A stretch of DNA of 64,000 nt from Fibrobacterota bacterium. Lineage in GTDB: Bacteria > Fibrobacterota > Chitinivibrionia > Chitinivibrionales > Chitinispirillaceae. How positions within the stretch are numbered: the first letter of the stretch is position 1; each line of letters opens with the position of its first letter. Of the stretch, positions 42,669-52,132 are shown one piece after another. The DNA lies in the NCBI GenBank assembly GCA_023436205.1, contig JAEZKC010000106.1, positions 230,231 through 294,230 of the forward strand. The letters are read 5' to 3'. The notes beneath the pieces were generated by a model that saw only the letters and a list, made by a program, of their open reading frames with translations, ran no database searches and was not told where the DNA came from. The position numbers were made by a program, and so were the translations under genes.

Positions 42669-44711
42669 TTATCGCTTTTTCCCCAACACCGCTCCATAAC
42701 GCTTATCCATCTTGGCGATATGGTTTATAAGCCAGTCCTTCAGAAACACCATCACATCCCGGGATACCATGGCGGTTCCCTGCGCATATTGAATCTGTAA
42801 CTCCTTGATTTTGCCTGTGAAAGCCCGGTGAATTTTAATGTGTCCCTCCAGTTCGGCATAACCCCCTTTTTTCATGAATGCCTCTTCCTGGGCAAAGTGG
42901 GTTTCAGTATATACTAATAGATCGTTGAGCACTACTCCCACCGTTTCTTTCGCCTTTCCACTGGCAAGGGCATCATTGAGGTTGTTAATCATGGATATCA
43001 GTACTTTATGCTGATCGTCCATCTGGTCGACACCCACACTGAATTGAGGGGACCATTCCAGGAATTTTCCTTCAATGCGGAACGCGGACACTACTTGTTT
43101 GAGATCGTCGCTTAACTTTTTGAGTTCAAGGACTTTCTGGCGGGAAGAGACTATACTGTCTGCCACATCTGCTGTTTCAGAATTAACATTTTGAATATTG
43201 GAGGATACTTCTGTAATTCCCATGGCCGTTTCAGAAACATTTCTCGCGATTGAAGATGCCGCTTCACTTGCTCCCGACAGGTTTTTGGCCACTTCGCTTG
43301 AAGTGGCCGACTGTTCTTCCACTGCAGCCACAATGGTTTGGGAAATGGTATTGACTTTTTCAATCAGCTCCGAAATCAGCTGAATTGCGGAAACGCTCAT
43401 GGAGACATCATTCTGCACATTTTCAATTTGAGTTTGTATTTCCCCTGTGGCTTTGGCTGTTTGTTTCGCAAGCTCTTTGACTTCGCTTGCCACCACTGCG
43501 AATCCCTTTCCCGCGCTTCCCGCAGATGCGGCTTCAATGGCTGCATTGAGTGCAAGGAGGTTGGTTTTAGCGGCTATTTCGGAAATCACGTCCACAATAC
43601 GCCCGATTTCCACTGCTTTGTTCCCCAAACGGGATATCACCTCGTGAGCGGATTTTACCTGACGGTCTGCTTCTGACGCAGCTTTGGACTCCTCTATGCA
43701 GCTTCTGGCAACTTCATCGATTGTAGCACTCATCTGTTCCATTGATCCAGCAACATTGGTCACCGAAACAGACATTTCTTCAGCACCAGCGGATATCGAA
43801 TTAACACTTGAGGAAGCCTGTTCGGCAGCAGCGGCAACTGTATTGGAACGGCTCTTTACAGACTCTGCATTAGAGGCTATGTTTACAAATTGACTTGAGA
43901 ATTCCTCTGAGACATTCATCAGTGTGGAATTGGCCGCATAAATTTCACTTACCACTGCCGCTATGCTTTCTCCAAGCCTGTTTACTCGGATCAGGGCATC
44001 ATCCAGTTCATCAGTTTCCTTAATTCCAATGATTCTTTCTGTCAGGTTGCCGCTGCTGAACTGTTCAACAAGTCTATTTATGGAGGCGAGTTTTTTAAGC
44101 ACACCGGAAGCAGTAAGAATCGCCCAGGCAATGCAGATCAGTCCTATGATAAGGCCAATTAACTGAATGGTGAGGAGTTTTGAGGATCTTTCCTCGGACT
44201 CCTTCTGCAGCAGCTCCGTCGCCCGATTCGACAGATTGAGGACAACAGATGTCAATTGTTCCAGTTCTGCCATCGTAAGCGAGTCATCTTTTCTGCTCTC
44301 CACCGCTGCACTCACACTGGTGCGCAGTGCACTCCAGTTCCGGGCAGTGGTATCAAGCACCAAGGCTACCTTCTTTGATGGTGGAGGGCATTTGATTCCA
44401 TCTGTACTTTGAGAGGCAAGCGGAGCTACTTGTCCTTTTGAAAGCGCCTCAAGAGTTTTCTCAAATAGTTGTATCGTATTTTCGAGCTCTTTTTTATTGG
44501 AAGTCGCTTTTTGACTCTCCGGACTCGACCTGAGCACCATCAGTACTTCCTTATTCATTTTCTGACTGAGCATTCTCTGCCGACCGGATAAATTTATCAC
44601 TACGGCATCAGTTTTCTGTTGTTTTATAACCATCTGAGTGGCGATGAAAATGGATAAAATGACTAACCCGGGAAGAATCGCCACTAATGGGAGCTTAAGT
44701 TTAAGATTCAT
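42669..44711 (-). CDS. Methyl-accepting chemotaxis protein with PilJ-like sensor and C-terminal hemerythrin
   Basis: 680 aa from ATG 44711, with AAGGAAC upstream. Transmembrane helix at about 8-28, a periplasmic PilJ/NarX-type sensor (INLSGRQRMLSQKM), a second helix near 175-195 and a HAMP region. The long MCP coiled-coil has the signalling tip (AAKTNLLALNAAIEAASAG). Residues 560-680 form a bacteriohemerythrin: DDQHKVLI, THFAQEE, HIKIHRAF and INHIAKMD supply the five His and two acidic di-iron ligands. The protein can thus sense oxygen or NO directly. No che genes are adjacent. Confidence 0.9.
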   Translation of the reverse strand: MNLKLKLPLVAILPGLVILSIFIATQMVIKQQKTDAVVINLSGRQRMLSQKMNKEVLMVLRSSPESQKATSNKKELENTIQLFEKTLEALSKGQVAPLASQSTDGIKCPPPSKKVALVLDTTARNWSALRTSVSAAVESRKDDSLTMAELEQLTSVVLNLSNRATELLQKESEERSSKLLTIQLIGLIIGLICIAWAILTASGVLKKLASINRLVEQFSSGNLTERIIGIKETDELDDALIRVNRLGESIAAVVSEIYAANSTLMNVSEEFSSQFVNIASNAESVKSRSNTVAAAAEQASSSVNSISAGAEEMSVSVTNVAGSMEQMSATIDEVARSCIEESKAASEADRQVKSAHEVISRLGNKAVEIGRIVDVISEIAAKTNLLALNAAIEAASAGSAGKGFAVVASEVKELAKQTAKATGEIQTQIENVQNDVSMSVSAIQLISELIEKVNTISQTIVAAVEEQSATSSEVAKNLSGASEAASSIARNVSETAMGITEVSSNIQNVNSETADVADSIVSSRQKVLELKKLSDDLKQVVSAFRIEGKFLEWSPQFSVGVDQMDDQHKVLISMINNLNDALASGKAKETVGVVLNDLLVYTETHFAQEEAFMKKGGYAELEGHIKIHRAFTGKIKELQIQYAQGTAMVSRDVMVFLKDWLINHIAKMDKRYGAVLGKKR

Positions 44712-44874
44712 ATATGTTCCTTGATAATAGTTTGTTGGATCATAAATTGTACGCTGGAGGGGAAGAAAGTGCAAGGAATATATACTTCCCTGGTGAACTT
44801 GCAATTGAGAACTGCCCAGTTCGAAAATTTTTAAGGAGGGGACTCGGAGAAAGGGGGTGAAGAGGCAGTGAAAA

Positions 44875-45489
44875 CTACTTTTTAGCTAAAAACAAAAATA
44901 TGGGAAATTCCCTAACAGAGCCATCATCACCCGTTCGGGGCATTTTGAACACTGTGGAGAACTGTATATCCTCAAACCCTGATTTTTGAGCGATGTTTTT
45001 CAGTTCATCTCTATCAAAACCATTATGCCCTGTAAAATCATGTCCATGAAAGGATCCATCTTCCTTATCAAGGTCGGCAATACATAGATAGCCCTGTTCA
45101 TTCAGCAGCTTGTAAAAAAGCTGGAAAATACGTTCAATATCTGCTACATGATGCAGTGCCATTTGAGAAATAATGATGTCAAATTTGTCCTGCGGTATCT
45201 CATCAGTCATAAGGTCGAGTTTGCGTGCTTCCATGTTGGTTGCATTTGTAGATGTGATTTTTTCTCTGGCCACAGCAAGCATTCCTTCTGAGCTATCGGC
45301 AAGAAGCAGTTGTCCGACTTTATCTCTCAGTGAGAAACTAAGTAAACCTGTTCCCGCACCATATTCCATTATTCTCATTTGTTTGGAAAGTGGAACCCTT
45401 CGTACAATTTCATCAGAAATCGCTTTTGTCATTGTGATTCTGACTTCGTTTGCATCCCAATGTGCGGCCTTGTTGTCAAAACTGTTCAT
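44875..45489 (-). CDS. Class I SAM-dependent methyltransferase
   Basis: 204 aa from ATG 45489, with AAGGGAAAG upstream. Motif I is MEYGAGTGLLSFSL, with LLADSSEGM as motif II and DIIISQMALHHVAD as motif IV. The overall UbiE/Coq5-like layout resembles small-molecule methyltransferases. It lies 22 bp downstream of the aldo/keto reductase gene on the same strand, so co-transcription is likely. The substrate is unknown. Confidence 0.82.
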   Translation of the reverse strand: MNSFDNKAAHWDANEVRITMTKAISDEIVRRVPLSKQMRIMEYGAGTGLLSFSLRDKVGQLLLADSSEGMLAVAREKITSTNATNMEARKLDLMTDEIPQDKFDIIISQMALHHVADIERIFQLFYKLLNEQGYLCIADLDKEDGSFHGHDFTGHNGFDRDELKNIAQKSGFEDIQFSTVFKMPRTGDDGSVREFPIFLFLAKK

Positions 45490-45511
45490 GTACTTTCCCT
45501 TATAAAGGTGC

Positions 45512-46648
45512 TTAACTTTGAAAAGCCAGCTCTTCATGAATACGGGGCATAAGCGATGCTATTTCTATATGTTGAGGACAACTGCTTTCACAATCCTTGC
45601 ATCCGGTGCAGTTGTGAGCCTTTTCGCTTTCTTTCATGTGCCAGTTGTACATACCCTGGCTGGATTGATGTTTACCCTCGAGTTTGCCTTCGTTGTAGAT
45701 TTCAAAAATTCTGGGAATGCGTACCCCTGAGGGGCAGGGTTGACAGTATTCGCATTTTGTACATGGAACCGAATGGAAAGAACTGTAGATTTCTTTTACC
45801 TTGTCAACTAACGTGCTATCTGCTTCAGAAAAAGATTCCGCTTTGGATCGGGATGCCAGTTCGATATTCTGGTTTGCCTGCTGCATGCTTGACATGCCGC
45901 TTAGAACACAGGATACTTCCGGTTTATTCCACAGCCAGTTTAGAGCCAGTTCCACTGCATTTTTTCCGGCATTTCTGATTGTATTTCCCATATCTCCTGG
46001 GGGATCGGCCAGAAGACCTCCAAGCAGCGGCTCCATCACCACTACGGGAATTCCTTTTTGTACTGCATAGTTAAGGCCCGCTGTTCCAGCCTGCACAGTT
46101 TCATTGACATAGTTATATTGAATCTGGCACATGTCCCAATCATAGCTATCGATAATATCTGTAAAGAGTTTGGCCCCGTCATGAAAAGAAAACCCGAGGT
46201 GTTTGATTCTTCCGTCGCGCTTTGCACGGTCTGCCCACTTAAACACATCAAGGGAAAGCATCTTCTCCCAGCGATCTGTAAAGAGGGCATGCAGCAGGTA
46301 AAAGTCAACAAAGCCGGTCTGGAGTTTTCCCAGTTGCTCATCAAGATACTTGTCGAAATCAGACTCTTTATCAATCATCCAGCAGGGCATTTTTGTGGCA
46401 AGCACTACTTTTTCTCTGTAATTGTCAAGTAATGCCATCCCGGTTACAATTTCACTTTGACCTTCATGATAGGGCCAGGCGGTATCGATGTAGTTGACAC
46501 CATTGTCTATGCAGTGGCGTATAAGTTTTATTGCATCGTCTTCGTTAACTGTTTTATTTCCCTCTATTTCAATGGTGGGAAGACGCATTGTCCCCAATCC
46601 AAGAGCTGAAACTGGTTTTCCCAATTTTCCAAACTGCCGATATTCCAC
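45512..46648 (-). CDS. Aldo/keto reductase with C-terminal 4Fe-4S domain
   Basis: 378 aa. The (beta/alpha)8 reductase fold shows LGLGTMRLP near the N-terminus, the active-site NYIDTAWPYHEGQSE, and GKMPCWM-like Lys region (VVLATKMPC). The last 90 residues add two Cys clusters (CTKCEYCQPC and CTGCKDCESSC) for iron-sulfur centres. This ferredoxin-linked AKR type is common in anaerobes; reaction unknown. Confidence 0.88.
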   Translation of the reverse strand: MEYRQFGKLGKPVSALGLGTMRLPTIEIEGNKTVNEDDAIKLIRHCIDNGVNYIDTAWPYHEGQSEIVTGMALLDNYREKVVLATKMPCWMIDKESDFDKYLDEQLGKLQTGFVDFYLLHALFTDRWEKMLSLDVFKWADRAKRDGRIKHLGFSFHDGAKLFTDIIDSYDWDMCQIQYNYVNETVQAGTAGLNYAVQKGIPVVVMEPLLGGLLADPPGDMGNTIRNAGKNAVELALNWLWNKPEVSCVLSGMSSMQQANQNIELASRSKAESFSEADSTLVDKVKEIYSSFHSVPCTKCEYCQPCPSGVRIPRIFEIYNEGKLEGKHQSSQGMYNWHMKESEKAHNCTGCKDCESSCPQHIEIASLMPRIHEELAFQS

Positions 46649-46730
46649 TAATAACCTCCCGAGTCACGAATACATAACACTTTAAAATGCTGCAAAACAG
46701 GTTGTAATACAAGCAGTTTTTATGAAATGA

Positions 46731-47543
46731 CTATTTGAGGATTACACTGACAATTTGGGGTCTGGCGAAAAAGCGAATCGGAAGAGCTACGGTTCCTACA
46801 CCATTTGATACTATGACTCTCAGATTTCCTTTTTGAACCAATCCGGTTCGGTATTTCTGCCCGTAATCGGATGGCACTTTCAAAGCAAACAGGCTGAAAA
46901 AAGTGACCTGTCCACCGTGGGTGTGCCCTGAAAACATGAGATCCACTTTTGAACATTCCATCTCTTCGGCATAATCGGGGCTATGCGATACCAGAACTAC
47001 AAAATCGGAGTCACTAACATCATCAATGGTTTTTTCCAAAACCTGAATATCTTCGCAATGATCCCCAACCCCTCCGATTTTGATGCGCTGGTTTCCTTTT
47101 GTGATCCAGAAAGAACCATTATCGATGTTGCCGATTCCCGTTCTGGTGATAGCTTCCCTTGTTTCTGGCGCTCCCATCCAGTGGTCGTGGTTTCCCAGTA
47201 CCGCATAGACCCCGAGAGCGGCTTTCAGATTAGCCAGTTCCTCAAAGCATGGCTTCATGTAGTTACCGCTCCACATTACATAATCACCACCCAGAAGAAT
47301 TATATCTGGATTTATCCAGTTTACTTGATTAACCAGATTTTTCAGTCTAGATCGGGAAAAGAATAACCCATGGTGAATATCGCTGAGGAAAACGATTTTC
47401 AAACCTTTAAAGGATTGCGGAATCTGAGTATCTGATAGGATGTAGTTTTTTTGCTCTATCCAGTATGGTTCAAATAGAGAATAGGCACCCGCAATCAGGC
47501 ATATCCCTGCAAAAATGGCTAAAACTTTTCTATTTAAATTCAA
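46731..47543 (-). CDS. Membrane-anchored metallophosphoesterase (YaeI-like)
   Basis: 270 aa. One N-terminal transmembrane segment (LAIFAGICLIAGAY) precedes a calcineurin-like domain with metal motifs FLSDIHHGL, LLGGDYV, LGNHDHW, VSHSPDYAE and SGHTHGGQ in order. The YaeI-like group includes lipid phosphodiesterases such as UDP-diacylglucosamine hydrolases. It is followed at 46648 by the minus-strand reductase. Confidence 0.87.
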   Translation of the reverse strand: MNLNRKVLAIFAGICLIAGAYSLFEPYWIEQKNYILSDTQIPQSFKGLKIVFLSDIHHGLFFSRSRLKNLVNQVNWINPDIILLGGDYVMWSGNYMKPCFEELANLKAALGVYAVLGNHDHWMGAPETREAITRTGIGNIDNGSFWITKGNQRIKIGGVGDHCEDIQVLEKTIDDVSDSDFVVLVSHSPDYAEEMECSKVDLMFSGHTHGGQVTFFSLFALKVPSDYGQKYRTGLVQKGNLRVIVSNGVGTVALPIRFFARPQIVSVILK

Positions 47544-47629
47544 AATGATCTTAATGGACTTACTTGCTTATGTTTTCGATTCTCACTTTCTAAATAAAAT
47601 AATATCTGCAAGGAAAGTGCCCGCCCCGG

Positions 47630-50548
47630 CTACCTGCCCGTGGTCATGAATTTATAGGTGAAGGACTGTTCTTTGTAACGAATTTGCATAATGTACATTC
47701 CCCCTGGAAGACGATTCGGGAGTGCAATATCATGTTTGCCACTATCCATAAGCTTGGATTGAATAAGAGTTACCTGTTTCCTCCCGTCAAGAGTATACAT
47801 CTCGGCAGAAAGTTTTCCCCTTTCCGGAATTTGAAACCGCAGAAAATTTCTGTTCATGGAAAGTTTCAGATGTACTCCACTTTTGCCTTGAGCAGACTGC
47901 AGGTTTTTCACAATAATTCCCGAATTGGATATTTCATACCAGAGCGTTTTGCCGCTAATGAGAAATACCCCACTGTCACCGGAAAAGCTGACCGGAATGC
48001 TCTCAACTCTTTCTCCGCGTGGGTCCAGAGAAAACACCTGCATTGAATCTCTGGCACCCTTCAGAGTAACTCTGGCATTAACTGGTTCGCATAAAATGTA
48101 TTGTCCCCCCTGATTGAGCAGACCTGTACCGCTGGAGTTCCATAAAAGCCCCTTGTTTTCCATTCGGGCTGAGGTGAGAAGAAGCATGCGTTTTGAAGAA
48201 CTGATCTCCAGTGAATCCATGGATAGCAGGTGAATGGCAGCGAAATCCCGGCTACCGGTTGTTTTAACTTGGGATAGACCGAGAGACTTCATCTGTATAG
48301 ACGTTCGGCCCATGAATCCGACTGCTCCGTTCCAGTATGGATTGTCAATTTTAAACAGACCGGAAGAGCCATCCCAGAAGAGTTCCCCTGAAGAGGAGGT
48401 GATTATCTTACCCGGATCTTCAGATGTTGTAACAGATGATTGTGATGCATTAAAATCCGCATGTGCAAATCCGTTTTTAAGGGAGCTGGTGGAGCTTTTT
48501 GATCCGGGAATATTGATTATCCCCTGATCTTTGTAGATTCTTGTGTTGTTGAAAATGTCTCTTTCATTATAGGAAGCATTTACAACTACCGAAGGTGTCT
48601 TAATTCTTCCTGTGCGAAACGGAACACTTAAAAGTTGCTGGGTCATCATGATCGGGTTCATTCCGATATCGAAAAAAAGTTTCTGATACTGCTGAGCATA
48701 GTTATCATGATAATCAATGTAGGCATGCCACAGTACTCCGTCCAGGTCATGAAAGCCGCTGTAGGCGTAAAGTATCCCGGGGGCCTCGCACTGATATGGC
48801 TGGGGGTAGGGGTGATTATATTCACTCAGTACAAGTGGTTTTCCTTTAACTTTTGAAAGAACCAGACCGTTAATGGTGGCACCATAGGGATCCTTAACCA
48901 TGGGAGAGTTCTTCATGTTCCAGTTGGTGCTTGACCATCCGTTGGGGAAATTTGGATGATCCCAATAAAGGTGAGTATCCATATAGTCGGCTCTTGATTG
49001 AGAATAAATGCTTGCCAGACCATAATAGTTGTTAGTGAATGTCACTGGCACTTTGATTCCCACGGAATCTTTGAGAAAAGAGGATAGTTGACCGATGTAA
49101 CGCCCCTCCAGCTCAAAGTAGAAACGTGCATTATCCCCTACCCGTTCTGATGAGTACTTTCCGAACTCAGATAGCCTCATCCGCCTGTAATTCCCTGCCG
49201 CGATTGTTTCATCGTTCTCGCGTCCGGTAAGTGCAACCTCCTTGATACTGGCGCTGTCGATCCAGAATGTTCCCGTGCTTCTTCCGAAATTGATATTGAA
49301 CCGCATTGAGTCGACCACGGTTTCTGAAGCTGCAAAATAGTAATCATAGCGTTTCCAATCTAGACCGGCACTGTATTCTTCACCACCATACCATTTCCAG
49401 GTTACATTCTTGAGCAACTCTACTTGGAAAGGACTCTGGTTGTCTGATTTGACAAAGAAAGAAAAGCAGTAGCTTTTTCCTTCCTGTACAGAAAAAGTAT
49501 TGGTGTTGAACTGAATATGCCAGTTTTCAGTTCCCGGACTGTTAACTGCTATTTTCTGGGATCGTTTACCATGGTAAAACTGGGTTGTATCAGTTGTAAT
49601 GTCGGCGTCTGCACCCGCGGCGGCATGCACGTAATAGGACCACCCCTGGCTTCCAGTTTCAAATGATTGATTGGTGATCAGTTCCTGACCGGAAATTCCC
49701 GCTTCAGCCCAGGCCTGGGCAATTGCCTGGTCGGTACCATATTTTTCCCTCAGCCATTCATTAAACAATGAGTCTAGCTGGGCTGAGTATTGAGGACCAA
49801 TTCCATTTTCCACATCACCGAAAATGGCGCTTCCACCCCAGGAGATCCAGCCCAGAAAAAGCGAATTCTCGTTTGTAAGTTCAACCTGTGCCACCGCGGG
49901 ATCATCCTTGTATGCCAGACCTGTGTAGGGGTTTACGTGCTCAAGTGTTTTGCGGGCATAATCTTTCTGCAGATCGATTAACCTCTGGTTGAACAGCGTT
50001 ACATATTTTGATTGATTATTCAGGACCGGGTAATTAACATTGTCTCCGTCTTTGTATACTCTTCCCGATTGGATACAGAAGTTAACGTAGATACCTTTTT
50101 TCTTAAGTTCATTAACAAAAAAATCCATTCGGTCCAGACGCTCGGCACTCAAGTCGATGGTGTTTGCAGTTGAGTTTTGGAATAATCCGTAAATCCCGTC
50201 AACATCAATGAGATGAATTCTGACAAGGTTTATGCCGAATTTGGCCATGCGTGCCGCAGCTGCCACTGCAACATTACTGTCAGGATAATTGGCATTGGCC
50301 ACATTGACCACACCTGTAAACTTTACTCTTGAGGGGTCGTTTTGAAAATGGAATTTTCCCTCCGAAGCCACCTGAAGAAAACCGTGTTTGCCGGCTGGGG
50401 GGTCAAGCAGGGTTGAAAGATTTGTTATGTTTCGGGAGGAATCGTCCCAGGGGAGGTAGAAAGTGAACCAATCGGTTTTATCAGTTTCAAGTGCCGACAG
50501 CTGAAAACATAAGAGCGAAACAAGGATAAATGATAGCCGTACTTTCAT
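47630..50548 (-). CDS. Secreted clan GH-A-like glycosidase with inserted CBM and sorting tail
   Basis: 972 aa. Signal peptide (LVSLLCFQLSA). A TIM-barrel of GH5/GH42-like type opens with a sandwich-like lead, then FGINLVRIHLIDVDG. The acid/base is the Asn-Glu pair at 226-227 (ELTNENSLF); the nucleophile candidate is Glu576 (PLVLSEYNHP). A jelly-roll module of CBM4/9 type (about 290-440; NQSFETGSQGW, TFWIDSASIK) is inserted between them. The end carries a T9SS type-A-like tail (KLSAEMYTLDGR, PGGMYIMQIRY). Likely attacks a complex polysaccharide outside the cell; the substrate is not inferable. Confidence 0.82.
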   Translation of the reverse strand: MKVRLSFILVSLLCFQLSALETDKTDWFTFYLPWDDSSRNITNLSTLLDPPAGKHGFLQVASEGKFHFQNDPSRVKFTGVVNVANANYPDSNVAVAAAARMAKFGINLVRIHLIDVDGIYGLFQNSTANTIDLSAERLDRMDFFVNELKKKGIYVNFCIQSGRVYKDGDNVNYPVLNNQSKYVTLFNQRLIDLQKDYARKTLEHVNPYTGLAYKDDPAVAQVELTNENSLFLGWISWGGSAIFGDVENGIGPQYSAQLDSLFNEWLREKYGTDQAIAQAWAEAGISGQELITNQSFETGSQGWSYYVHAAAGADADITTDTTQFYHGKRSQKIAVNSPGTENWHIQFNTNTFSVQEGKSYCFSFFVKSDNQSPFQVELLKNVTWKWYGGEEYSAGLDWKRYDYYFAASETVVDSMRFNINFGRSTGTFWIDSASIKEVALTGRENDETIAAGNYRRMRLSEFGKYSSERVGDNARFYFELEGRYIGQLSSFLKDSVGIKVPVTFTNNYYGLASIYSQSRADYMDTHLYWDHPNFPNGWSSTNWNMKNSPMVKDPYGATINGLVLSKVKGKPLVLSEYNHPYPQPYQCEAPGILYAYSGFHDLDGVLWHAYIDYHDNYAQQYQKLFFDIGMNPIMMTQQLLSVPFRTGRIKTPSVVVNASYNERDIFNNTRIYKDQGIINIPGSKSSTSSLKNGFAHADFNASQSSVTTSEDPGKIITSSSGELFWDGSSGLFKIDNPYWNGAVGFMGRTSIQMKSLGLSQVKTTGSRDFAAIHLLSMDSLEISSSKRMLLLTSARMENKGLLWNSSGTGLLNQGGQYILCEPVNARVTLKGARDSMQVFSLDPRGERVESIPVSFSGDSGVFLISGKTLWYEISNSGIIVKNLQSAQGKSGVHLKLSMNRNFLRFQIPERGKLSAEMYTLDGRKQVTLIQSKLMDSGKHDIALPNRLPGGMYIMQIRYKEQSFTYKFMTTGR

Positions 50549-50582
50549 AATTGCTCCCGGTTGATGGCTGAATGTTATTACA

Positions 50583-50610
50583 ATTATACAGTGTTTTTCA
50601 AAATAAGCAA
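50583..50610 (-). promoter_or_regulatory. Promoter of the glycosidase gene
   Basis: On the minus strand TTGCTT (50610-50605) and the extended -10 TGTATAAT (TATAAT at 50588-50583) are 16 bp apart. Confidence 0.5.
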
Positions 50611-50683
50611 TTCGGGGGAGGGTAATAGATCGAGAGCGCCATCGTAGTGAAATAGGATGGGCTGGAATTTATCAGTTTTGAAC

Positions 50684-50712
50684 TTGCTTCCGAATTTAAA
50701 ACACTGTATATT
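50684..50712 (+). promoter_or_regulatory. Promoter upstream of the ATP synthase region
   Basis: TTGCTT (50684-50689) and TATATT (50707-50712) are 17 bp apart with TG before the -10. The core CACTGTATA matches that of the divergent glycosidase promoter. Confidence 0.5.
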
Positions 50713-50740
50713 TTCAAAGCCCTCTAAGGTGAAAGAGACT

Positions 50741-51052
50741 ATGTTTCAGCAAGGCAATCATCCACGTTCTCTTCCAAGCTTTCTGTTTCTGGCAGTTTTT
50801 TTATGCTCTGCGTGCCTTTGCTGGTCTTCAGCCCATCACACAACCAATAATGATGTTACTCAGGATCTGCTGTGGATTGAATCCGATAATGCAGATTCTT
50901 TTTCTGCAACAGAGCAGAAAACCGATCATTATTCCATAATGGATGAATCAACATATTGGCAGAAAATGCCTGTTCAGAAAGAACAGCATTTCATAATGCT
51001 TTCTGAAGTTTCTCCTCATTACTCATCTTCGATATTTTACCCCAGAGTTTAG
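50741..51052 (+). CDS. Small exported protein upstream of ATP synthase genes
   Basis: 103 aa from ATG 50741; a longer frame from 50657 begins before the predicted promoter. A signal peptide or membrane segment (LPSFLFLAVFLCSACLCWSSA) has a lipobox-like CSAC, so it may be a lipoprotein. The rest is polar (HHTTNNDVTQ, KTDHYSIMDES). No family recognised. It ends about 110 bp before the AtpI-like gene. Confidence 0.5.
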   Translation: MFQQGNHPRSLPSFLFLAVFLCSACLCWSSAHHTTNNDVTQDLLWIESDNADSFSATEQKTDHYSIMDESTYWQKMPVQKEQHFIMLSEVSPHYSSSIFYPRV

Positions 51053-51160
51053 AGATCTCCGTTTTCCATTCGGGCTTCCAGAAGCTTTGCGTTTTTGGAT
51101 CATAGCCTAAATGCCGTCAGTATCCATTTCAGAACTGAACGTAAGAAATCGAGGGATGTC

Positions 51161-51385
51161 ATGTTACATTCTAAAATTACTGAAAAATCGAGCCGATCCG
51201 AAAAGCTCAAGCTGGCAAGTTTGAGCAGTCTGGGAATAAATCTTCTCCTCTGTACTCTTATAGGCATGAAGATCGGTACATTTTTGGATCAGTTTCTGAA
51301 AACCGGATCTGTTTTCACCATTGCAATGATTATTCTGGGTAGTGCGTCTGGCTATGTGGCCATATTTCGCCAGCTCGGAAAATAA
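51161..51385 (+). CDS. atpI: AtpI/AtpZ-like ATP synthase accessory membrane protein
   Basis: 74 aa from ATG 51161 (GAGGG just upstream). Two transmembrane helices (LINLLLCTLIGMKIGTFLD-like and IAMIILGSASGYVAIF) in the AtpI/AtpZ pattern, a group proposed to help assemble the c-ring or import Mg2+. It precedes atpB by 24 bp. Confidence 0.7.
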   Translation: MLHSKITEKSSRSEKLKLASLSSLGINLLLCTLIGMKIGTFLDQFLKTGSVFTIAMIILGSASGYVAIFRQLGK

Positions 51386-51409
51386 GACTGCTGATCCAGA
51401 AGTTTTCAA

Positions 51410-52105
51410 ATGTCATCCAGCATCTCTCCCAGTGAGTTGTTCTCGGCTCTGCCGGTTATCGCTTTGCCCGGACTCACTGCCAAGCAGAGTCTAATCGTTG
51501 AATGTACATGGGTTTCCATGCTGATATTGACAGTGCTCTTTGGTTATACCTGCTTGTCCCTGAAAAGAATTCCCGCAGGTGTCCAGAACATGATCGAAAC
51601 CATTACCGATTTTTTTGAAAACTATATAGCGGATATTATCGGTCCTAAGGGGCTAGTGTTCTTCCCTCTGATTGCCAGCATCTTCTTTTTCATCTTTACA
51701 AGTAATTTTCTGGGGATAATTCCGGGATTTGAATCTCCAACGGGAGATATAAACACTACGGCCGCCTGTGCACTGATCGTTTTTCTTTTTTATCAGTTTG
51801 TCGGGTTCAGACATCACGGAGTGAAATACCTTAAAAAGTTCATGGGGCCTGTTCCGGCTATCGCTCCTGTAATGGTGGTGATGGAGATCATTTCTGAACT
51901 GGCGAGACCATTTTCTCTGGCAATTCGTCTCTTTGCCAATATAATGGGCGGACATCTGATTCTTACCTTGACCTATGCGGTTCCTATTCTGCTGCCTGCC
52001 TTCTGGATGGGTTGGGAGACTATCATAACTGCGCCTATACAATCTTTTGTTTTTTCACTTTTGACAATGATTTATCTGGCCGGTGCAGTGGCGGAAGAAC
52101 ACTGA
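51410..52105 (+). CDS. atpB: ATP synthase F0 subunit a
   Basis: 231 aa. About five to six transmembrane helices. The conserved channel segment ELARPFSLAIRLFANIMGGH contains the essential Arg that faces the c-ring carboxylate. Subunit a supplies the half-channels for ion flow. It starts 24 bp after the AtpI-like gene and 27 bp before atpE. Confidence 0.93.
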   Translation: MSSSISPSELFSALPVIALPGLTAKQSLIVECTWVSMLILTVLFGYTCLSLKRIPAGVQNMIETITDFFENYIADIIGPKGLVFFPLIASIFFFIFTSNFLGIIPGFESPTGDINTTAACALIVFLFYQFVGFRHHGVKYLKKFMGPVPAIAPVMVVMEIISELARPFSLAIRLFANIMGGHLILTLTYAVPILLPAFWMGWETIITAPIQSFVFSLLTMIYLAGAVAEEH

Positions 52106-52132
52106 CGGTCCGTACTGAAAGGAGTTGTTTTC

